A stretch of 64,000 nt of DNA from Marisediminitalea lipolytica. GTDB lineage: Bacteria > Pseudomonadota > Gammaproteobacteria > Enterobacterales > Alteromonadaceae. The stretch spans positions 62,001 to 126,000 of the forward strand of contig NZ_MJIC01000006.1 of assembly GCF_001758465.1 (NCBI RefSeq), written 5' to 3'. Made by a program: the position numbers and the translations under genes. Shown here one piece after another: positions 27,977 through 38,494 of this stretch (positions are counted from its first letter, which is position 1; each line of letters opens with the position of its first letter). The notes beneath the pieces are model-generated. The model searched no databases. It saw only the letters and a program-made list of their open reading frames with translations, and was not told the DNA's origin.

Positions 27977-28576
27977 ATCGAGCAAATTGATTTGCCAGTT
28001 TGCCAGCATATCACGCAGTAACATTACGGGCAGGCCAATCAGGGTATTCGGGTCCCTTGAGTCGATACGGTCGAACAACAGTACGCCGGCGCCTTCTGCT
28101 TTAAAACTGCCGGCACAGTCGTAGGGTTGTTCTTTTAATAAATAGCGCTCGATCACAGAGTCGCTCAGGGTAGAAAAGGTAACAAATACATCTTCAAACT
28201 GCGTTTGTTCACGCTGGCCGGCCTCATGCACCAAACTCAGTGCCGTAATAAACCGCACTTTATTACCAGAACAAAGTTCGAGCTGCTCCATGGCTTTATC
28301 CAGCGTACCGGGTTTGCCAAGAATATGCTGTTTACCTGCGCCATCGGTTACTGTAGCCACCTGGTCGCCGCCAATAATAACGGCGTCAGGGTAATCGCTG
28401 CCAACGGCACGGGCTTTTTCCAGTGACAAGCGGCAGGCTAAATCCTGAGGTGTTTCGTTGGGTTTTGCGGTTTCATCGATATTAGGGCTGATGCCCGGAA
28501 CCTGAAAACCAATATTAGCTAATTGGGCCCTGCGGTAAGCTGAGGACGAAGCAAGGATAATTCTGGGTGCTGTCAT
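27956..28576 (-). CDS. yceF: Maf-family nucleotide pyrophosphatase (YceF type)
   Basis: Encodes 206 residues. Maf motifs are ILASSSAYRRAQL at the N-terminus, VIIGGDQVA with the catalytic Asp, and SFKAEGAGVLLFDRI. YceF-type Maf enzymes hydrolyse 7-methyl-GTP. The position next to yceD-rpmF is the same as in E. coli, supporting this subtype. It is divergent from yceD and convergent with the HAD gene, overlapping it by 21 bp. Confidence 0.92.
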   Translation of the reverse strand: MTAPRIILASSSAYRRAQLANIGFQVPGISPNIDETAKPNETPQDLACRLSLEKARAVGSDYPDAVIIGGDQVATVTDGAGKQHILGKPGTLDKAMEQLELCSGNKVRFITALSLVHEAGQREQTQFEDVFVTFSTLSDSVIERYLLKEQPYDCAGSFKAEGAGVLLFDRIDSRDPNTLIGLPVMLLRDMLANWQINLLDLTFSHY

Positions 28577-28679
28577 GATTATTATATTTCTGTCGTCATG
28601 TTATAAACCCCTTTATAACAAGGGAATCGGCACAGAGTTTAGCGGAATTTGCCAGATTGGTAAAAAAACGATTAATCCT

Positions 28680-28706
28680 TTGACAGTAAAGGGCTGACGC
28701 TATAAT
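28680..28706 (+). promoter_or_regulatory. Promoter of the yceD-rpmF-plsX-fab operon
   Basis: Consensus TTGACA (28680-28685) and TATAAT (28701-28706) with an unusually short 15-bp spacer. Transcription would start around 28713, only about 5 nt before the yceD ATG, so the leader is very short. Confidence 0.65.
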
Positions 28707-28717
28707 ATGCGCGCCCT

Positions 28718-29245
28718 ATGCAGAAAGTGAAATTACCGCACCAGGTTGAACCGGTCAAAAGCGCGCTGAAACGCTCAGATTATGAGGGTGTCATTGCGAC
28801 CAAAGACATGGAACGACTTATGGGTTCCGTTGTCAGTAGTGACGAATGGGTTGAAGTGAAAGTGCAGTTCAAAAAAGACGCGCAGGGTCTTACTGTTTTT
28901 CACGGCACTCTGGACACCGCGGTGGTTTTACTCTGTCAACGGTGTAACGAGGCATTTGATTGTCCGCTTCATGTTGATTTTTGTTTTAGTCCGGTGCAGG
29001 GACAACAAGACGCAGAAGCATTACCCGATGCCTATGATCCGGTAGAGGTCGGCGACCACGGAGAAGTCAATCTTCTTCAATTATTTGAAGACGAGCTGAT
29101 TTTGTCGTTACCGATTGTACCCTTTCATGCAGAGGAAGCGTGTGCAGTCTCCAGTGACGATATGCAGTTTGGCGAGATTGAACCGGAACAGAAGCAACCA
29201 AACCCTTTCGCGGTTTTGAAAGAACTTAAGCGAGACCAGGAGTAA
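28718..29245 (+). CDS. yceD: YceD/DUF177 23S rRNA accumulation protein
   Basis: Encodes 175 residues, beginning MQKVKLPHQVEP as in the E. coli family. DUF177 proteins are linked to 23S rRNA accumulation and are almost always encoded before rpmF, as here. A Cys-rich stretch LLCQRCNEAFDCPLHVDFCF lies near residues 70-90, and the C-terminal half is acidic. The gap to rpmF is 3 bp. Confidence 0.93.
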   Translation: MQKVKLPHQVEPVKSALKRSDYEGVIATKDMERLMGSVVSSDEWVEVKVQFKKDAQGLTVFHGTLDTAVVLLCQRCNEAFDCPLHVDFCFSPVQGQQDAEALPDAYDPVEVGDHGEVNLLQLFEDELILSLPIVPFHAEEACAVSSDDMQFGEIEPEQKQPNPFAVLKELKRDQE

Positions 29246-29248
29246 GTT

Positions 29249-29419
29249 ATGGCAGTACAACAAAATCGTAAAACGCGTAGTAAGCGCGGCATGCGTCGTT
29301 CACACGATGCGTTGACAGGCGCGACTTTGTCTGTCGATGCAACGTCGGGTGAAACACACCGCCGTCACCACGTGACCGCTGATGGTTACTACAAAGGCAA
29401 AAAAGTTATCGGTAACTAA
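29249..29419 (+). CDS. rpmF: 50S ribosomal protein L32
   Basis: Encodes 56 residues: [20 protein letters not shown] at the start, [17 protein letters not shown] near the end. Length and sequence match gammaproteobacterial L32, including the non-zinc form without Cys pairs. It lies 3 bp after yceD and 18 bp before plsX, the conserved E. coli order. Confidence 0.97.
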   Translation: MAVQQNRKTRSKRGMRRSHDALTGATLSVDATSGETHRRHHVTADGYYKGKKVIGN

Positions 29420-29437
29420 GTTACTGGTGCTGACATT

Positions 29438-30463
29438 TTGTCTAAACTAACCATTGCGTTAGATATCATGGGGGGCGATCATGGCCCCCCTGTTATTCTA
29501 TCCGCTGTTCAAAAAGCTATTCAGTCCATTACCGATACTAAATTTATTTTGTGCGGTGATGAGAACGTTATTCTTCCCGCTCTGGAAAACCTGACACCGC
29601 AGCAACGCGACCGTGTTGTCGTGCGTCATTGTGCGCAAGTGGTGGAAATGGGCGAAGCGCCCACATCTGCATTACGTAATAAAAAGCAATCATCGATGTG
29701 GAGTGCACTGCAGCTGGTTGAGTCTGGAGAAGCCGATGCCTGCGTGAGTGCGGGAAATACCGGCGCGCTGTTAACCATGTCCTTTTATTTGCTTAAAACC
29801 TTGCCAGGTATCGACAGGCCTGCGCTGGTTTCTGACATGCCAACTGCCGGTCATCACCGGGTATTTTTACTCGACCTGGGTGCCAACGTTAACTGCACCT
29901 CTGAAATTTTGTTTCAGTATGGAGTGATGGGATCGGTTCTGGCCGAACAGTTAAGCGGAGTGCAGTCGCCGCGGGTGGCATTATTAAACGTTGGCGAAGA
30001 AGATATAAAAGGGAATGCTCAGGTTAAATATGCCGACCAGTTGTTTCGTAACGCCAAAGGCATAAACTATATCGGCTATGTGGAAGGTGATGACATCTTT
30101 ACCGACTCTGCCGATGTGGTAGTTACCGACGGTTTTACCGGCAATATTGCGCTGAAGTCCTGTGAGGGACTTGCGAAGCTGGTAATTAATGAAGTAAAAC
30201 GTCAGTCGCAGGCTAACTTTTTTAGCCGGATGATGGCGCGAATCGCCTTACCCTTACTAAAAACAGTTTACAATCGTGTGAACCCCGACCAGTATAATGG
30301 GGCCAGTCTGTTAGGATTGCGCGGCATTGTTATCAAGAGTCACGGCAATGCCTCAGCGGAGGCGTTTTATTACGCAATATTGCAGGCCAAGCAAGAAGCT
30401 GAGATAAACGTGCCTGAAAAAATAAAAAGTAGAATAGAAACCGTTTTATTGGAGCAACTTTGA
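29438..30463 (+). CDS. plsX: Phosphate acyltransferase PlsX
   Basis: Encodes 341 residues from a TTG start ([17 protein letters not shown]). It converts acyl-ACP to acyl-phosphate for phospholipid synthesis. Family motifs are the N-terminal [17 protein letters not shown] and [15 protein letters not shown]. The stop overlaps the fabH start, giving translational coupling. TTG starts for plsX, fabH and tatD in this block are notable. Confidence 0.96.
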   Translation: MSKLTIALDIMGGDHGPPVILSAVQKAIQSITDTKFILCGDENVILPALENLTPQQRDRVVVRHCAQVVEMGEAPTSALRNKKQSSMWSALQLVESGEADACVSAGNTGALLTMSFYLLKTLPGIDRPALVSDMPTAGHHRVFLLDLGANVNCTSEILFQYGVMGSVLAEQLSGVQSPRVALLNVGEEDIKGNAQVKYADQLFRNAKGINYIGYVEGDDIFTDSADVVVTDGFTGNIALKSCEGLAKLVINEVKRQSQANFFSRMMARIALPLLKTVYNRVNPDQYNGASLLGLRGIVIKSHGNASAEAFYYAILQAKQEAEINVPEKIKSRIETVLLEQL

Positions 30464-31425
30464 GCAAATACTCTCGTATAATTGGTACGGGTAGCTATTA
30501 TCCTAGCGACGTACGTACAAATGCCGATTTAGAGTTGATGGTGGACACCAGTGACGAATGGATCACTGACCGCACTGGCATTAAAGAACGCAGAATTATT
30601 GGTGCAGATGAAACCGCTGCGACTATGGGGGCAGAAGCCAGTAAAAAGGCGCTTGAGGCCGCTGGTATCGAGGCTTCCTCTCTGGATATGATAGTATGTG
30701 CGACAACCTCCGGCCGCCATGCTTTGCCAAGCACTGCTTGTGAAATCCAAAATATCCTCAACATTGATAACATCCCGGCCTTTGACGTGGCCGCCGCTTG
30801 TGCGGGTTACTGCTATGCATTAAGTATTGCCGATCAGTACATAAAAAGTGGTATGGCTAAACGTATCCTGGTGGTCGGTTCAGATTGTCTGAGCCGCCAT
30901 ATCAACCCGGCTGACCGCACTATGGTCATCCTGTTTGGTGATGCAGCGGGTGCGACGATTATTGAAGCCAGTGATGAGCCGGGTATTTTATCTACCCACA
31001 TTAATGCGGCGGGTTCTTACGGGGACTTGCTGAAAATCGGTAATCCGGACAAAATGAATCCACAGTCCATCGACGAAAACTGGGGCTCCATGAAGGGCAA
31101 CGAAGTATTTCGTGTGGCCGTAACCAAATTATCTGAAATCGTCGAGCAAACGCTGACTGCCAACAACATGCAGAAAAGCGATCTGGACTGGTTAGTGCCG
31201 CATCAAGCCAACTTTAGAATTATTAAAGCGACCGCCAAAAAACTGGATATGTCGCTGGATCAGGTTGTGCTGACGCTGGAAAAATACGGCAATACATCAG
31301 CGGCTACGGTCCCAACTGCGCTGGATGAGGCAATCCGTGATGGCCGCATCAAACGTGGACAACATTTATTGCTGGAAGCATTCGGCGGTGGTTTTGCCTG
31401 GGCTTCTGCTTTAGTTAGGTACTAA
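30460..31425 (+). CDS. fabH: 3-oxoacyl-ACP synthase III
   Basis: Encodes 321 residues from a TTG that overlaps the plsX stop by 4 bp. It starts fatty acid elongation by condensing acetyl-CoA with malonyl-ACP. The catalytic triad is Cys114 in [11 protein letters not shown], His in [10 protein letters not shown] and Asn in [11 protein letters not shown]. The Gly-rich C-terminal loop [11 protein letters not shown] is present. Length fits E. coli FabH (317). Confidence 0.97.
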   Translation: MSKYSRIIGTGSYYPSDVRTNADLELMVDTSDEWITDRTGIKERRIIGADETAATMGAEASKKALEAAGIEASSLDMIVCATTSGRHALPSTACEIQNILNIDNIPAFDVAAACAGYCYALSIADQYIKSGMAKRILVVGSDCLSRHINPADRTMVILFGDAAGATIIEASDEPGILSTHINAAGSYGDLLKIGNPDKMNPQSIDENWGSMKGNEVFRVAVTKLSEIVEQTLTANNMQKSDLDWLVPHQANFRIIKATAKKLDMSLDQVVLTLEKYGNTSAATVPTALDEAIRDGRIKRGQHLLLEAFGGGFAWASALVRY

Positions 31426-31486
31426 CAACGCCAGGATGGTTTGTCTGCCGACAACACCTGTATTAGAACAATTATAAGGATGCTTT

Positions 31487-32419
31487 ATGACTCGTATCGC
31501 CTGTGTGTTCCCTGGACAGGGTTCTCAAGCGGTTGGCATGCTCAAGGAGCTGGCCGACGTTCATCCGTCTATTCTCGACACCTTTGCGCAAGCCTCTGAA
31601 GCGCTGGGGTATGATTTATGGGACGTGGTGCAAAACGACCCGGATAACAAACTGAATGAAACTCAGGTAACGCAGCCTGCGTTATTAACTGCCAGTGTGG
31701 CTATTTACCGTCTGCTTGAAGCGCAGGGTATAGCACCAGAATACATGGCAGGTCACAGCTTAGGTGAATATTCTGCACTGGTTTGTGCTGGTGCACTGGA
31801 CTTTGCTGAAGCCGTTAAACTGGTTGAAGCGCGCGGTGAGTTTATGCAGCAGGCTGTGCCTGCTGGTGCTGGCGCGATGTACGCCATTATTGGCCTGGAT
31901 GACGACAGCATTGCTGAAATTTGCCAGCAAACCGCTGTTGCCACTGGTGATGTGGTATCACCGGTTAACTTTAACTCACCTGGTCAGGTAGTTATCGCTG
32001 GTGAGAAAAATGCCGCTGAGCAAGCGGCTAACGCCTGTAAAGAAGCCGGCGCCAAACGCGCATTGCCACTGGCAGTAAGCGTGCCTTCACACTGTGAACT
32101 GATGCGCCCGGCGGCGGATCACCTGGATGACAAGCTGGAAAACATCGCGATGGCTACGCCAGCGGTAAAAGTTATCAATAACGTAGACGTAGCGGTTGAA
32201 TCTGAACCAGACGGTATTCGTAATGCGTTGGTTCGTCAGCTTTATTGTCCGGTACAATGGACCAAAACCATTGAGTTTTTGGCCGCGGAAGGTATTGATA
32301 CCGTTATTGAAGTGGGTCCGGGGAAAGTGCTTACCGGGCTTGGCAAACGTATCGTAAAATCTGTTAATTATATTGCTGTCAATACGCCGGATACCCTGGC
32401 TTCCTGGCAGGCAGAATAA
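31487..32419 (+). CDS. fabD: Malonyl-CoA:ACP transacylase
   Basis: Encodes 310 residues with an AAGGA Shine-Dalgarno. It moves malonyl from CoA to ACP. The nucleophile Ser91 is in AGHSLGEYSAL, the oxyanion region is CVFPGQGSQ at residues 6-14, and the catalytic His lies in VSVPSHCELM. It sits between fabH and fabG as in E. coli. Confidence 0.97.
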   Translation: MTRIACVFPGQGSQAVGMLKELADVHPSILDTFAQASEALGYDLWDVVQNDPDNKLNETQVTQPALLTASVAIYRLLEAQGIAPEYMAGHSLGEYSALVCAGALDFAEAVKLVEARGEFMQQAVPAGAGAMYAIIGLDDDSIAEICQQTAVATGDVVSPVNFNSPGQVVIAGEKNAAEQAANACKEAGAKRALPLAVSVPSHCELMRPAADHLDDKLENIAMATPAVKVINNVDVAVESEPDGIRNALVRQLYCPVQWTKTIEFLAAEGIDTVIEVGPGKVLTGLGKRIVKSVNYIAVNTPDTLASWQAE

Positions 32420-32435
32420 TAGGAATCTTTTTTCA

Positions 32436-33176
32436 ATGAGCGATTTACAAGGTAAAATTGCCCTGGTAACCGGCGCTAGCCGTGGAATTGGTAAAGCTGT
32501 TGCTACGCAGTTAGCAGCGCAGGGTGCGGTAGTGATTGGCACAGCAACCAGCGATAGCGGCGCTGCAGCGATTACAGAATACCTGGCAGCATCCGGCGGT
32601 AAAGGTATGAAGCTCAACGTGACCGAAGAAGGTGCCGTTGACGGACTGATCAAAGCCATTACTGAAGAATTTGGTCCGGTAGAGATCCTGATCAATAATG
32701 CAGGTATCACACGTGATAATCTGTTAATGAGAATGAAAGACGAAGAATGGCAGGCGATTATCGACACCAACCTGACGTCTATCTTTTCATTGTCAAAAGC
32801 CGTTTTGCGTGGAATGATGAAGAAACGTTTTGGCCGCATCGTGAATGTTGGCTCAGTAGTGGGCAGCTCTGGTAATGCAGGTCAGGCTAACTACGCAGCG
32901 GCAAAAGCCGGTGTGATTGGTTTTTCTAAATCATTGGCACGTGAGGTTGCTTCGCGTGGGATTACGGTGAATGTTGTAGCGCCAGGCTTTATCGATACCG
33001 ATATGACTAAAGCCCTGAGCGATGAGCAACGTGAAGCCATTTTCAAAGATATTCCGGCGAATCGTTTAGGTCAGCCAGAAGAAGTGGCAGCAACAGTGGC
33101 GTTCCTGGTGAGCGACGGTGCGGCGTACATCTCTGGTGAGACTATCCATGTAAATGGTGGAATGTACATGGGCTAA
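32436..33176 (+). CDS. fabG: 3-oxoacyl-ACP reductase
   Basis: Encodes 246 residues from ATG at 32436 (MSDLQGKIALVTGASRGIG); a longer frame from 32373 overlaps fabD and adds no conserved sequence. It is an NADPH-dependent short-chain dehydrogenase. The cofactor motif is TGASRGIGK, then NNAG, the catalytic Ser in NVGSVVGSSG, and Tyr153/Lys157 in NYAAAKAG. The end ETIHVNGGMYM is typical of FabG. Confidence 0.97.
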   Translation: MSDLQGKIALVTGASRGIGKAVATQLAAQGAVVIGTATSDSGAAAITEYLAASGGKGMKLNVTEEGAVDGLIKAITEEFGPVEILINNAGITRDNLLMRMKDEEWQAIIDTNLTSIFSLSKAVLRGMMKKRFGRIVNVGSVVGSSGNAGQANYAAAKAGVIGFSKSLAREVASRGITVNVVAPGFIDTDMTKALSDEQREAIFKDIPANRLGQPEEVAATVAFLVSDGAAYISGETIHVNGGMYMG

Positions 33177-33381
33177 TTCTACTTTGTGTCAAATTTTGCA
33201 TATTTGCATTGACACACAGACAGAGAAAGCCTTGAATGTTAAAATCTTGTTGATTAAACTTGGTTCGTTGCTGGTTTGACCAGATGGATTGTTCCTACTG
33301 GTCGCTTGCAAGCGATTATTTTGCAAAATAAACTAGCGACAATTTTTTTGTATCTAGTGACGTTAAGGGAAACCTAGAATT
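33177..33381 (+). promoter_or_regulatory. fabG-acpP intergenic region
   Basis: A 205-bp AT-rich gap between fabG and acpP, larger than others in this block. In E. coli acpP has its own strong promoters in this gap, so an acpP promoter is likely here. I could not assign a confident -35/-10 pair. Confidence 0.4.
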
Positions 33382-33621
33382 ATGAGTAACATTGAAGAGC
33401 GCGTAAAAAAAATCATCGTTGAGCAGCTTGGTGTTAAAGAAGAAGAAGTAAAATCCGAAGCATCTTTTGTTGATGATCTGGGCGCTGATTCACTTGACAC
33501 TGTTGAGTTAGTAATGGCGTTGGAAGAAGAATTCGACACTGAGATTCCAGACGAAGAAGCAGAGAAAATCACTACTGTTCAGTCTGCAATCGACTACATC
33601 AACGCTAACAAAGACGCGTAA
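33382..33621 (+). CDS. acpP: Acyl carrier protein
   Basis: Encodes 79 acidic residues. The 4'-phosphopantetheine attachment Ser37 lies in the invariant [20 protein letters not shown]. It carries growing acyl chains in fatty acid synthesis. A terminator 20 bp downstream would let acpP be made in excess of fabF. Confidence 0.98.
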   Translation: MSNIEERVKKIIVEQLGVKEEEVKSEASFVDDLGADSLDTVELVMALEEEFDTEIPDEEAEKITTVQSAIDYINANKDA

Positions 33622-33640
33622 GCCTCTTTTTAAGCGATGA

Positions 33641-33667
33641 AAAACGGCTCTGTAACGGAGCCGTTTT
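33641..33667 (+). terminator. Terminator after acpP
   Basis: Perfect 10-bp stem AAAACGGCTC / GAGCCGTTTT with a 7-nt loop. It lies between acpP and fabF and is probably an attenuating terminator within the cluster. Confidence 0.9.
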
Positions 33668-33753
33668 CGTATGTATTCCGTGACCATTTCATTACTCAAT
33701 CCTGAGTTGTCACGGGTAATTTATTCTGATTAGTTCCAATGCGAGGACATACT

Positions 33754-34992
33754 GTGACAAAACGTCGCGTAGTGGTTACTGGCTTGGGTATGCTGTCTCC
33801 CTTAGGCTTGTCGACAGACAAAACCTGGCGCCGAATTCTGGCTGGCGAAAGCGGGATTGGCGACATCACCCATTTCGATTGCAGTAACTATTCCACCCGC
33901 TTTGCTGGTCAAATCAATGATTTTGATCCGCAAGAGTATATCGATAAAAAAGAAACCAAGAAGATGGACCGCTTTATCCAGTTAGGTATTGCTGCTGGTA
34001 AGCAGGCATTACAGGATTCCGGTCTTGAGGTTACCGCTGACAACGCTGCGCGTGTAGGCGTTGCGATTGGTTCTGGTATTGGTGGTCTTGAGCTCATCGA
34101 GGAAAACCACAGCAAGCTGGTTAACAGTGGTCCTCGTCGGGTTTCACCATTCTTCGTGCCTTCAACCATTACCAACATGATTTCTGGTTTTCTTTCGATC
34201 ATGGAAGGCTTGAAAGGACCTAACCTGAATATTGTTACCGCTTGTACTACAGGTGTACACAATATTGGTGTAGCGGCGCGGACGATTGCCTATGGCGATG
34301 CTGATGCCATGCTAGCCGGTGGCGCAGAAGCATCTATTACGCCGTTGGGCATGGCAGGCTTTGCCTCTGCCCGGGCGTTGTCTTCACGCAACGATGCACC
34401 ACAACAAGCCAGTCGTCCATGGGACAAAGACCGTGACGGTTTTGTTATGGGCGAAGGCGCAGGTGTAGTCATGCTGGAAGAGTACGAAGCCGCAGTGGCT
34501 CGTGGTGCTACCATTTATGCTGAGCTGGTCGGTTTTGGTATGAGCGGTGATGCGTATCACATGACTTCACCACCAGAAAATGGTGAAGGCGCGGCTGCGT
34601 CTATGGTGCATGCGATTAACGATGCTAAGATCGATCCGACTCTGATTGGTTATATCAATGCCCATGGCACCTCTACGCCAGCCGGTGATATTGCCGAAGT
34701 ATCAGCAGTGAAGAGCGTTTTTGGCGACCATGCTTATAAAGTACTGGTTAGCTCAACCAAGTCGATGACTGGTCACTTACTTGGCGCAGCCGGTTCGGTA
34801 GAAGCGATTTTCACTATTCTGGCGCTGCGTGACAGATTAGCACCGCCAACCATTAACCTGGATGAGCCGGGCGAAGGTTGCGATCTGGACTTTGTTGCGC
34901 ATAAAGCCAAAGCCTTTGAAGAAGAGTATGCCCTGTGTAACTCTTTTGGATTTGGTGGCACCAACGGCAGCTTGATTTTCAAGCGCCCTTAA
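33754..34992 (+). CDS. fabF: 3-oxoacyl-ACP synthase II
   Basis: Encodes 412 residues (E. coli 413) from GTG at 33754, favoured over ATG at 33739 because GAGGA lies just before it and the protein then starts [18 protein letters not shown] like E. coli. The catalytic Cys164 is in [12 protein letters not shown]. His residues are in [11 protein letters not shown] and [14 protein letters not shown]. It elongates acyl-ACP, notably C16:1 to C18:1. Confidence 0.96.
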   Translation: MTKRRVVVTGLGMLSPLGLSTDKTWRRILAGESGIGDITHFDCSNYSTRFAGQINDFDPQEYIDKKETKKMDRFIQLGIAAGKQALQDSGLEVTADNAARVGVAIGSGIGGLELIEENHSKLVNSGPRRVSPFFVPSTITNMISGFLSIMEGLKGPNLNIVTACTTGVHNIGVAARTIAYGDADAMLAGGAEASITPLGMAGFASARALSSRNDAPQQASRPWDKDRDGFVMGEGAGVVMLEEYEAAVARGATIYAELVGFGMSGDAYHMTSPPENGEGAAASMVHAINDAKIDPTLIGYINAHGTSTPAGDIAEVSAVKSVFGDHAYKVLVSSTKSMTGHLLGAAGSVEAIFTILALRDRLAPPTINLDEPGEGCDLDFVAHKAKAFEEEYALCNSFGFGGTNGSLIFKRP

Positions 34993-35011
34993 GCCATTTC
35001 AGTCTGTTAAG

Positions 35012-35036
35012 AAGGGGAGCCGCTGGCTCCCTTTTT
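35012..35036 (+). terminator. Terminator after fabF
   Basis: Stem GGGAGCC, loop GCT, GGCTCCC followed by five T, 22 bp after the fabF stop. pabC downstream therefore probably has its own promoter. Confidence 0.9.
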
Positions 35037-35138
35037 ATTTTGCCCGGTTATCCATCACACCTCGCGGGTTGGTATTCATGGAATTACTGATACAATAGCC
35101 CTCCGATAATTCTTAATCTTAGCCGCTGAACGTGTAGT

Positions 35139-35966
35139 ATGACTGACCCCAATGGACTGGCTCCACTTCAACAATTTGCACTGAATGACCGTTTGGCCAA
35201 CTATGGCGACGGTGTTTTTACCACTATGAGCGTAAAAGACGGCAAAGTAGCATTGTTAAACCGGCATATTGCAAGGCTGGTTAACGACGGCGCTGCCCTT
35301 GGTTTGTCAGTTGCAGAAAACGCGGTGCGGCAAGTCATTCAAAGCGCGCTTAAACAGCGTCAGGATGGCGTTTTAAAACTGCTAATCGGTGCCGGCCAGG
35401 GCGGGCGAGGCTATGCGCGACCTGAGCAATCAGCGTTAACAGTCGCCGTTAGCTGGCACGAAATTCCGGCTTTTTATCAACAATGGCAGCAACAGGGCAT
35501 TCACCTTGGTAGCGTCGGAGTCAATCTGGCCAGACAACCTTTACTCGCCGGGCTTAAGCATGCCAATCGTTTAGAGCAGGTGCTAATCAAACGTGCACTG
35601 GCCAATTCGCCGTATGATGATGCCATTGTCACCGATGAGAACAGCACGGTGATTGAAGCCAGTGCAGCCAATCTGTTCTGGTTGAAAGAGGGGCATTGGT
35701 ATACCGCTGGGTTAGAGCACGCGGGTGTTAATGGCGTGATGCGCCAGTTCATCTTAGCCCAGTCTGTCCCTGTTCAGGAAGTCGCCATGTCGCTGTCTGA
35801 GGTAGCCGATGCTGATGCGATGTTCCTTTCTAATGCACTGATGCAGGTTGTACCAGTACAACGTCTTACCATTGGGGCAGCGAGTCGTGAGCTGGCTGTT
35901 GCACCGGTACTGAGCTTGTGGGACACGCTAAAGCCGCTATACGCAGGAGAATACGGTGCTGCGTAA
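35139..35966 (+). CDS. pabC: Aminodeoxychorismate lyase
   Basis: Encodes 275 residues of the fold-type IV PLP family. It converts 4-amino-4-deoxychorismate to p-aminobenzoate and pyruvate for folate synthesis. Motifs include NYGDGVFTTMSV near the N-terminus, the PLP Lys in LLAGLKHANRLEQVL and the phosphate-cup region EASAANLFWL. The end overlaps mltG by 11 bp. The pabC-mltG-tmk-holB order is the same as in E. coli. Confidence 0.93.
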   Translation: MTDPNGLAPLQQFALNDRLANYGDGVFTTMSVKDGKVALLNRHIARLVNDGAALGLSVAENAVRQVIQSALKQRQDGVLKLLIGAGQGGRGYARPEQSALTVAVSWHEIPAFYQQWQQQGIHLGSVGVNLARQPLLAGLKHANRLEQVLIKRALANSPYDDAIVTDENSTVIEASAANLFWLKEGHWYTAGLEHAGVNGVMRQFILAQSVPVQEVAMSLSEVADADAMFLSNALMQVVPVQRLTIGAASRELAVAPVLSLWDTLKPLYAGEYGAA

Positions 35967-36987
35967 CCTTTGTATTGGGTTAATCCTGTTAGCAGGTGCG
36001 GGAATAGCCTCTGCAGTCTGGCTCTTTCAACAGTTTGAACGGCCGCTTTTGCTTACAGCGCCAGTGCTTTACAGTCTGCCGCAGGGGCAAGGGGCAATCG
36101 AAACGGTGAGAGAGTTTGACCGCAATGGCTGGTTGCCTATGCCGTCTTTAGCCGCCAGATTGTGGCTTAAATTTATTTATGGCGGGCAGCCTATACTGGC
36201 GGGCACTTATTCTATTTCCCCGGATATGACGATGGCTGAGGTATTTGGCGTGTTATCCCGGGGTGAAGAAGTCCAGTTCGAAATCAGTCTGATTGAGGGG
36301 CAAACCTATCGGCAGTGGCTGGCGGCGCTTGCTGCTCATCCCCGACTCAAGCAGGATATTGAAGCTGATGGCGCGTCACTGGCAGGCGAATTGATAAAAG
36401 ACTGGCAGCAATACAGTCCTCACCCTTTGTCAGGGCCGGATGGCCTGTTACTGGCTGATACCTATCATTTTACCCAAAACACCAGGGCCAGCGATATTTT
36501 ACGCCGTGCGTCGGTGGCCATGCAGCAATATTTGCTGGCTGAATGGGCGCAGCGCGAGCCGGGATTGCCATATAGCAAACCGGTTGAAGTGCTGACCATG
36601 GCTTCTATTATCGAAAAAGAAACCGCGCTGGCTTCCGAGCGAGCGCGCATTGCGGGCGTATTTGTAAACCGGTTAGAACGTAATATGCGACTACAGACGG
36701 ATCCGACGGTGATTTACGGCCTCGGTGAGCGTTTTGATGGCAATCTTACCCGTCAGCATTTGCGCGAGGACACACCGTATAATACCTACGTACATAAAGG
36801 ATTGCCGCCAGGCCCCATTGCGATGATTGGCCGGGTTGCTATAGATGCAGCGCTGCAGCCTGCGCTGACTTCCGATTTATACTTTGTTGCCCGGGGCGAT
36901 GGTAGTCATCAGTTCTCTGCGACATTAGAAGAACATAACAAAGCGGTACGAGAGTTCCAGCTAAACCGAAAGGACGGACAACCCTAA
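35956..36987 (+). CDS. mltG: Endolytic murein transglycosylase
   Basis: Encodes 343 residues from GTG. One N-terminal TM anchor lies at about 5-23, then a LysM-like region and the YceG domain. The catalytic Glu lies in ASIIEKETALASERARIAG, followed by NMRLQTDPTVIYGLG and YNTYVHKGLPPGPI. It cleaves nascent glycan strands in the periplasm. The stop is directly followed by the tmk ATG. Confidence 0.95.
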   Translation: MLRNLCIGLILLAGAGIASAVWLFQQFERPLLLTAPVLYSLPQGQGAIETVREFDRNGWLPMPSLAARLWLKFIYGGQPILAGTYSISPDMTMAEVFGVLSRGEEVQFEISLIEGQTYRQWLAALAAHPRLKQDIEADGASLAGELIKDWQQYSPHPLSGPDGLLLADTYHFTQNTRASDILRRASVAMQQYLLAEWAQREPGLPYSKPVEVLTMASIIEKETALASERARIAGVFVNRLERNMRLQTDPTVIYGLGERFDGNLTRQHLREDTPYNTYVHKGLPPGPIAMIGRVAIDAALQPALTSDLYFVARGDGSHQFSATLEEHNKAVREFQLNRKDGQP

Positions 36988-37608
36988 ATGGCAGGTAAGT
37001 TTATTGTCGTTGAAGGCCTTGAAGGGGCCGGTAAGAGTTCAGTGATTGCACTGGTAGAATCTGCGGTTAAGGCCCAGGGCCACTCAACGGTAACCACCAG
37101 AGAGCCAGGCGGTACGCCAATGGCTGAAGCCATTCGCGAATGCGTAAAACAAAACTGGCAGGAAACGGTGGTGGAAGAAACCGAGCTCATGCTGATGTAC
37201 GCCGCGCGGGCACAACTGTTGGCCAATGTCATCAAACCCGCATTGGCTGACAATAGCTGGGTTATCGGCGATCGTCATGATTTGTCATCGCAGGCTTATC
37301 AGGGCGGCGGCCGGCAAATTGATGCAGATACATTGGTGGCATTACGCGATATTACGCTAAAAGGTTTTAAACCGGATTTAACCCTGTACCTGGATGTCGA
37401 ACCGGCGGTTGGACTGGAACGTGCCCGCGGTCGCGGTGAACTTGACCGTATAGAACTGGCGGGACTGGGCTTTTTTGAACGAACCCGGGCTCGTTATCTT
37501 GAGCTGGCCGGCGCCGACGACAGCATCATCACCATTAATGCGATGCAGCCCATGGCTGATGTGCACAGTGATGTACGTAAAGCGTTGGAGCATTATCTTT
37601 CATGCTGA
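36988..37608 (+). CDS. tmk: Thymidylate kinase
   Basis: Encodes 206 residues, immediately after mltG. It phosphorylates dTMP to dTDP. The P-loop GLEGAGKSS is at about 9-17, the DR(H/Y) motif is [17 protein letters not shown], and the lid region contains [12 protein letters not shown]. It overlaps holB by 7 bp. Confidence 0.96.
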   Translation: MAGKFIVVEGLEGAGKSSVIALVESAVKAQGHSTVTTREPGGTPMAEAIRECVKQNWQETVVEETELMLMYAARAQLLANVIKPALADNSWVIGDRHDLSSQAYQGGGRQIDADTLVALRDITLKGFKPDLTLYLDVEPAVGLERARGRGELDRIELAGLGFFERTRARYLELAGADDSIITINAMQPMADVHSDVRKALEHYLSC

Positions 37609-38486
37609 TGTTGCCGTGGTTGGAAAACCGTTTTCAACAACTGATAGAGCGTTTTCAGCGCAATAGCCTGCATCATGGTATTCTGCTCAGCGGTCCACAG
37701 GGCGTGGGCAAGCGCGAGCTGGCTGATGCCTTGCTACAAACTATCTTATGCCTGCATCCCAGCGGGCAGGGGGCTTGTGGTGAGTGCCAGAGCTGTAAAC
37801 TGATTAACGCGGGGAATCACCCGGATCGCTACGTACTGGAAAGCGAAAAGCTACTGGGGGTGGATGCGATACGTGAAGCCATTGGTAAGCTGAATACTAC
37901 AGCCCAAATTGGCCGGCATAAGGTGTTAATCATCCCCGCAGCGGAGCGAATGACAGAAGCAGCTTCCAACGCGCTGTTAAAAACCCTCGAAGAGCCAACG
38001 GATAATACTTATTTGTTGCTGCTTACCCATCGGATCGCCGGGTTGTTGCCCACCATCCTGAGTCGGTGTGAAAAACATGTTATTGCCACGCCTTCGCCTG
38101 CGCAAAGTTTACAGTGGTTAGCATCCCAGGGACACACCGAAGTCGATAACGCATTGCTAAATGCCTACGGAAACGCGCCGCTGAGAGTTGCTGAAGCCCT
38201 TAGCGACGAGTCGACGCTGAGTTACCGTGAGTTTGTCGATGGCCTGGAAGCATTGCTGGGCAATAATCAGGACGTAACGGAAGTTGCCGGTAAGTGGCAG
38301 GAGCAGGCCGAACAAGTCATTAGCTGGTGCCAGCAGTATTTCCATGATCAATATTGTAAAACGCAGCGTAAAGAAGATTTACAGCGCTATCAGCATTGTA
38401 TCGCCTTTGCAGTCCGGGTACGTCATCCGGGCGTCAATAAAGTTCTGTTACTCAGTCAGATTTTTTCTTTGTTAAAACAAGCTTAA
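37602..38486 (+). CDS. holB: DNA polymerase III delta' subunit
   Basis: Encodes 294 residues; E. coli has 334. It is a clamp-loader subunit. The AAA+ domain has [10 protein letters not shown], then the zinc module with CGECQSC, the segment [23 protein letters not shown] and the SRC motif ILSRCEKH. The C-terminal collar domain is shorter than in E. coli. Position between tmk and tatD is conserved. Confidence 0.93.
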   Translation: MLMLPWLENRFQQLIERFQRNSLHHGILLSGPQGVGKRELADALLQTILCLHPSGQGACGECQSCKLINAGNHPDRYVLESEKLLGVDAIREAIGKLNTTAQIGRHKVLIIPAAERMTEAASNALLKTLEEPTDNTYLLLLTHRIAGLLPTILSRCEKHVIATPSPAQSLQWLASQGHTEVDNALLNAYGNAPLRVAEALSDESTLSYREFVDGLEALLGNNQDVTEVAGKWQEQAEQVISWCQQYFHDQYCKTQRKEDLQRYQHCIAFAVRVRHPGVNKVLLLSQIFSLLKQA

Positions 38487-38494
38487 GGAGCTTA

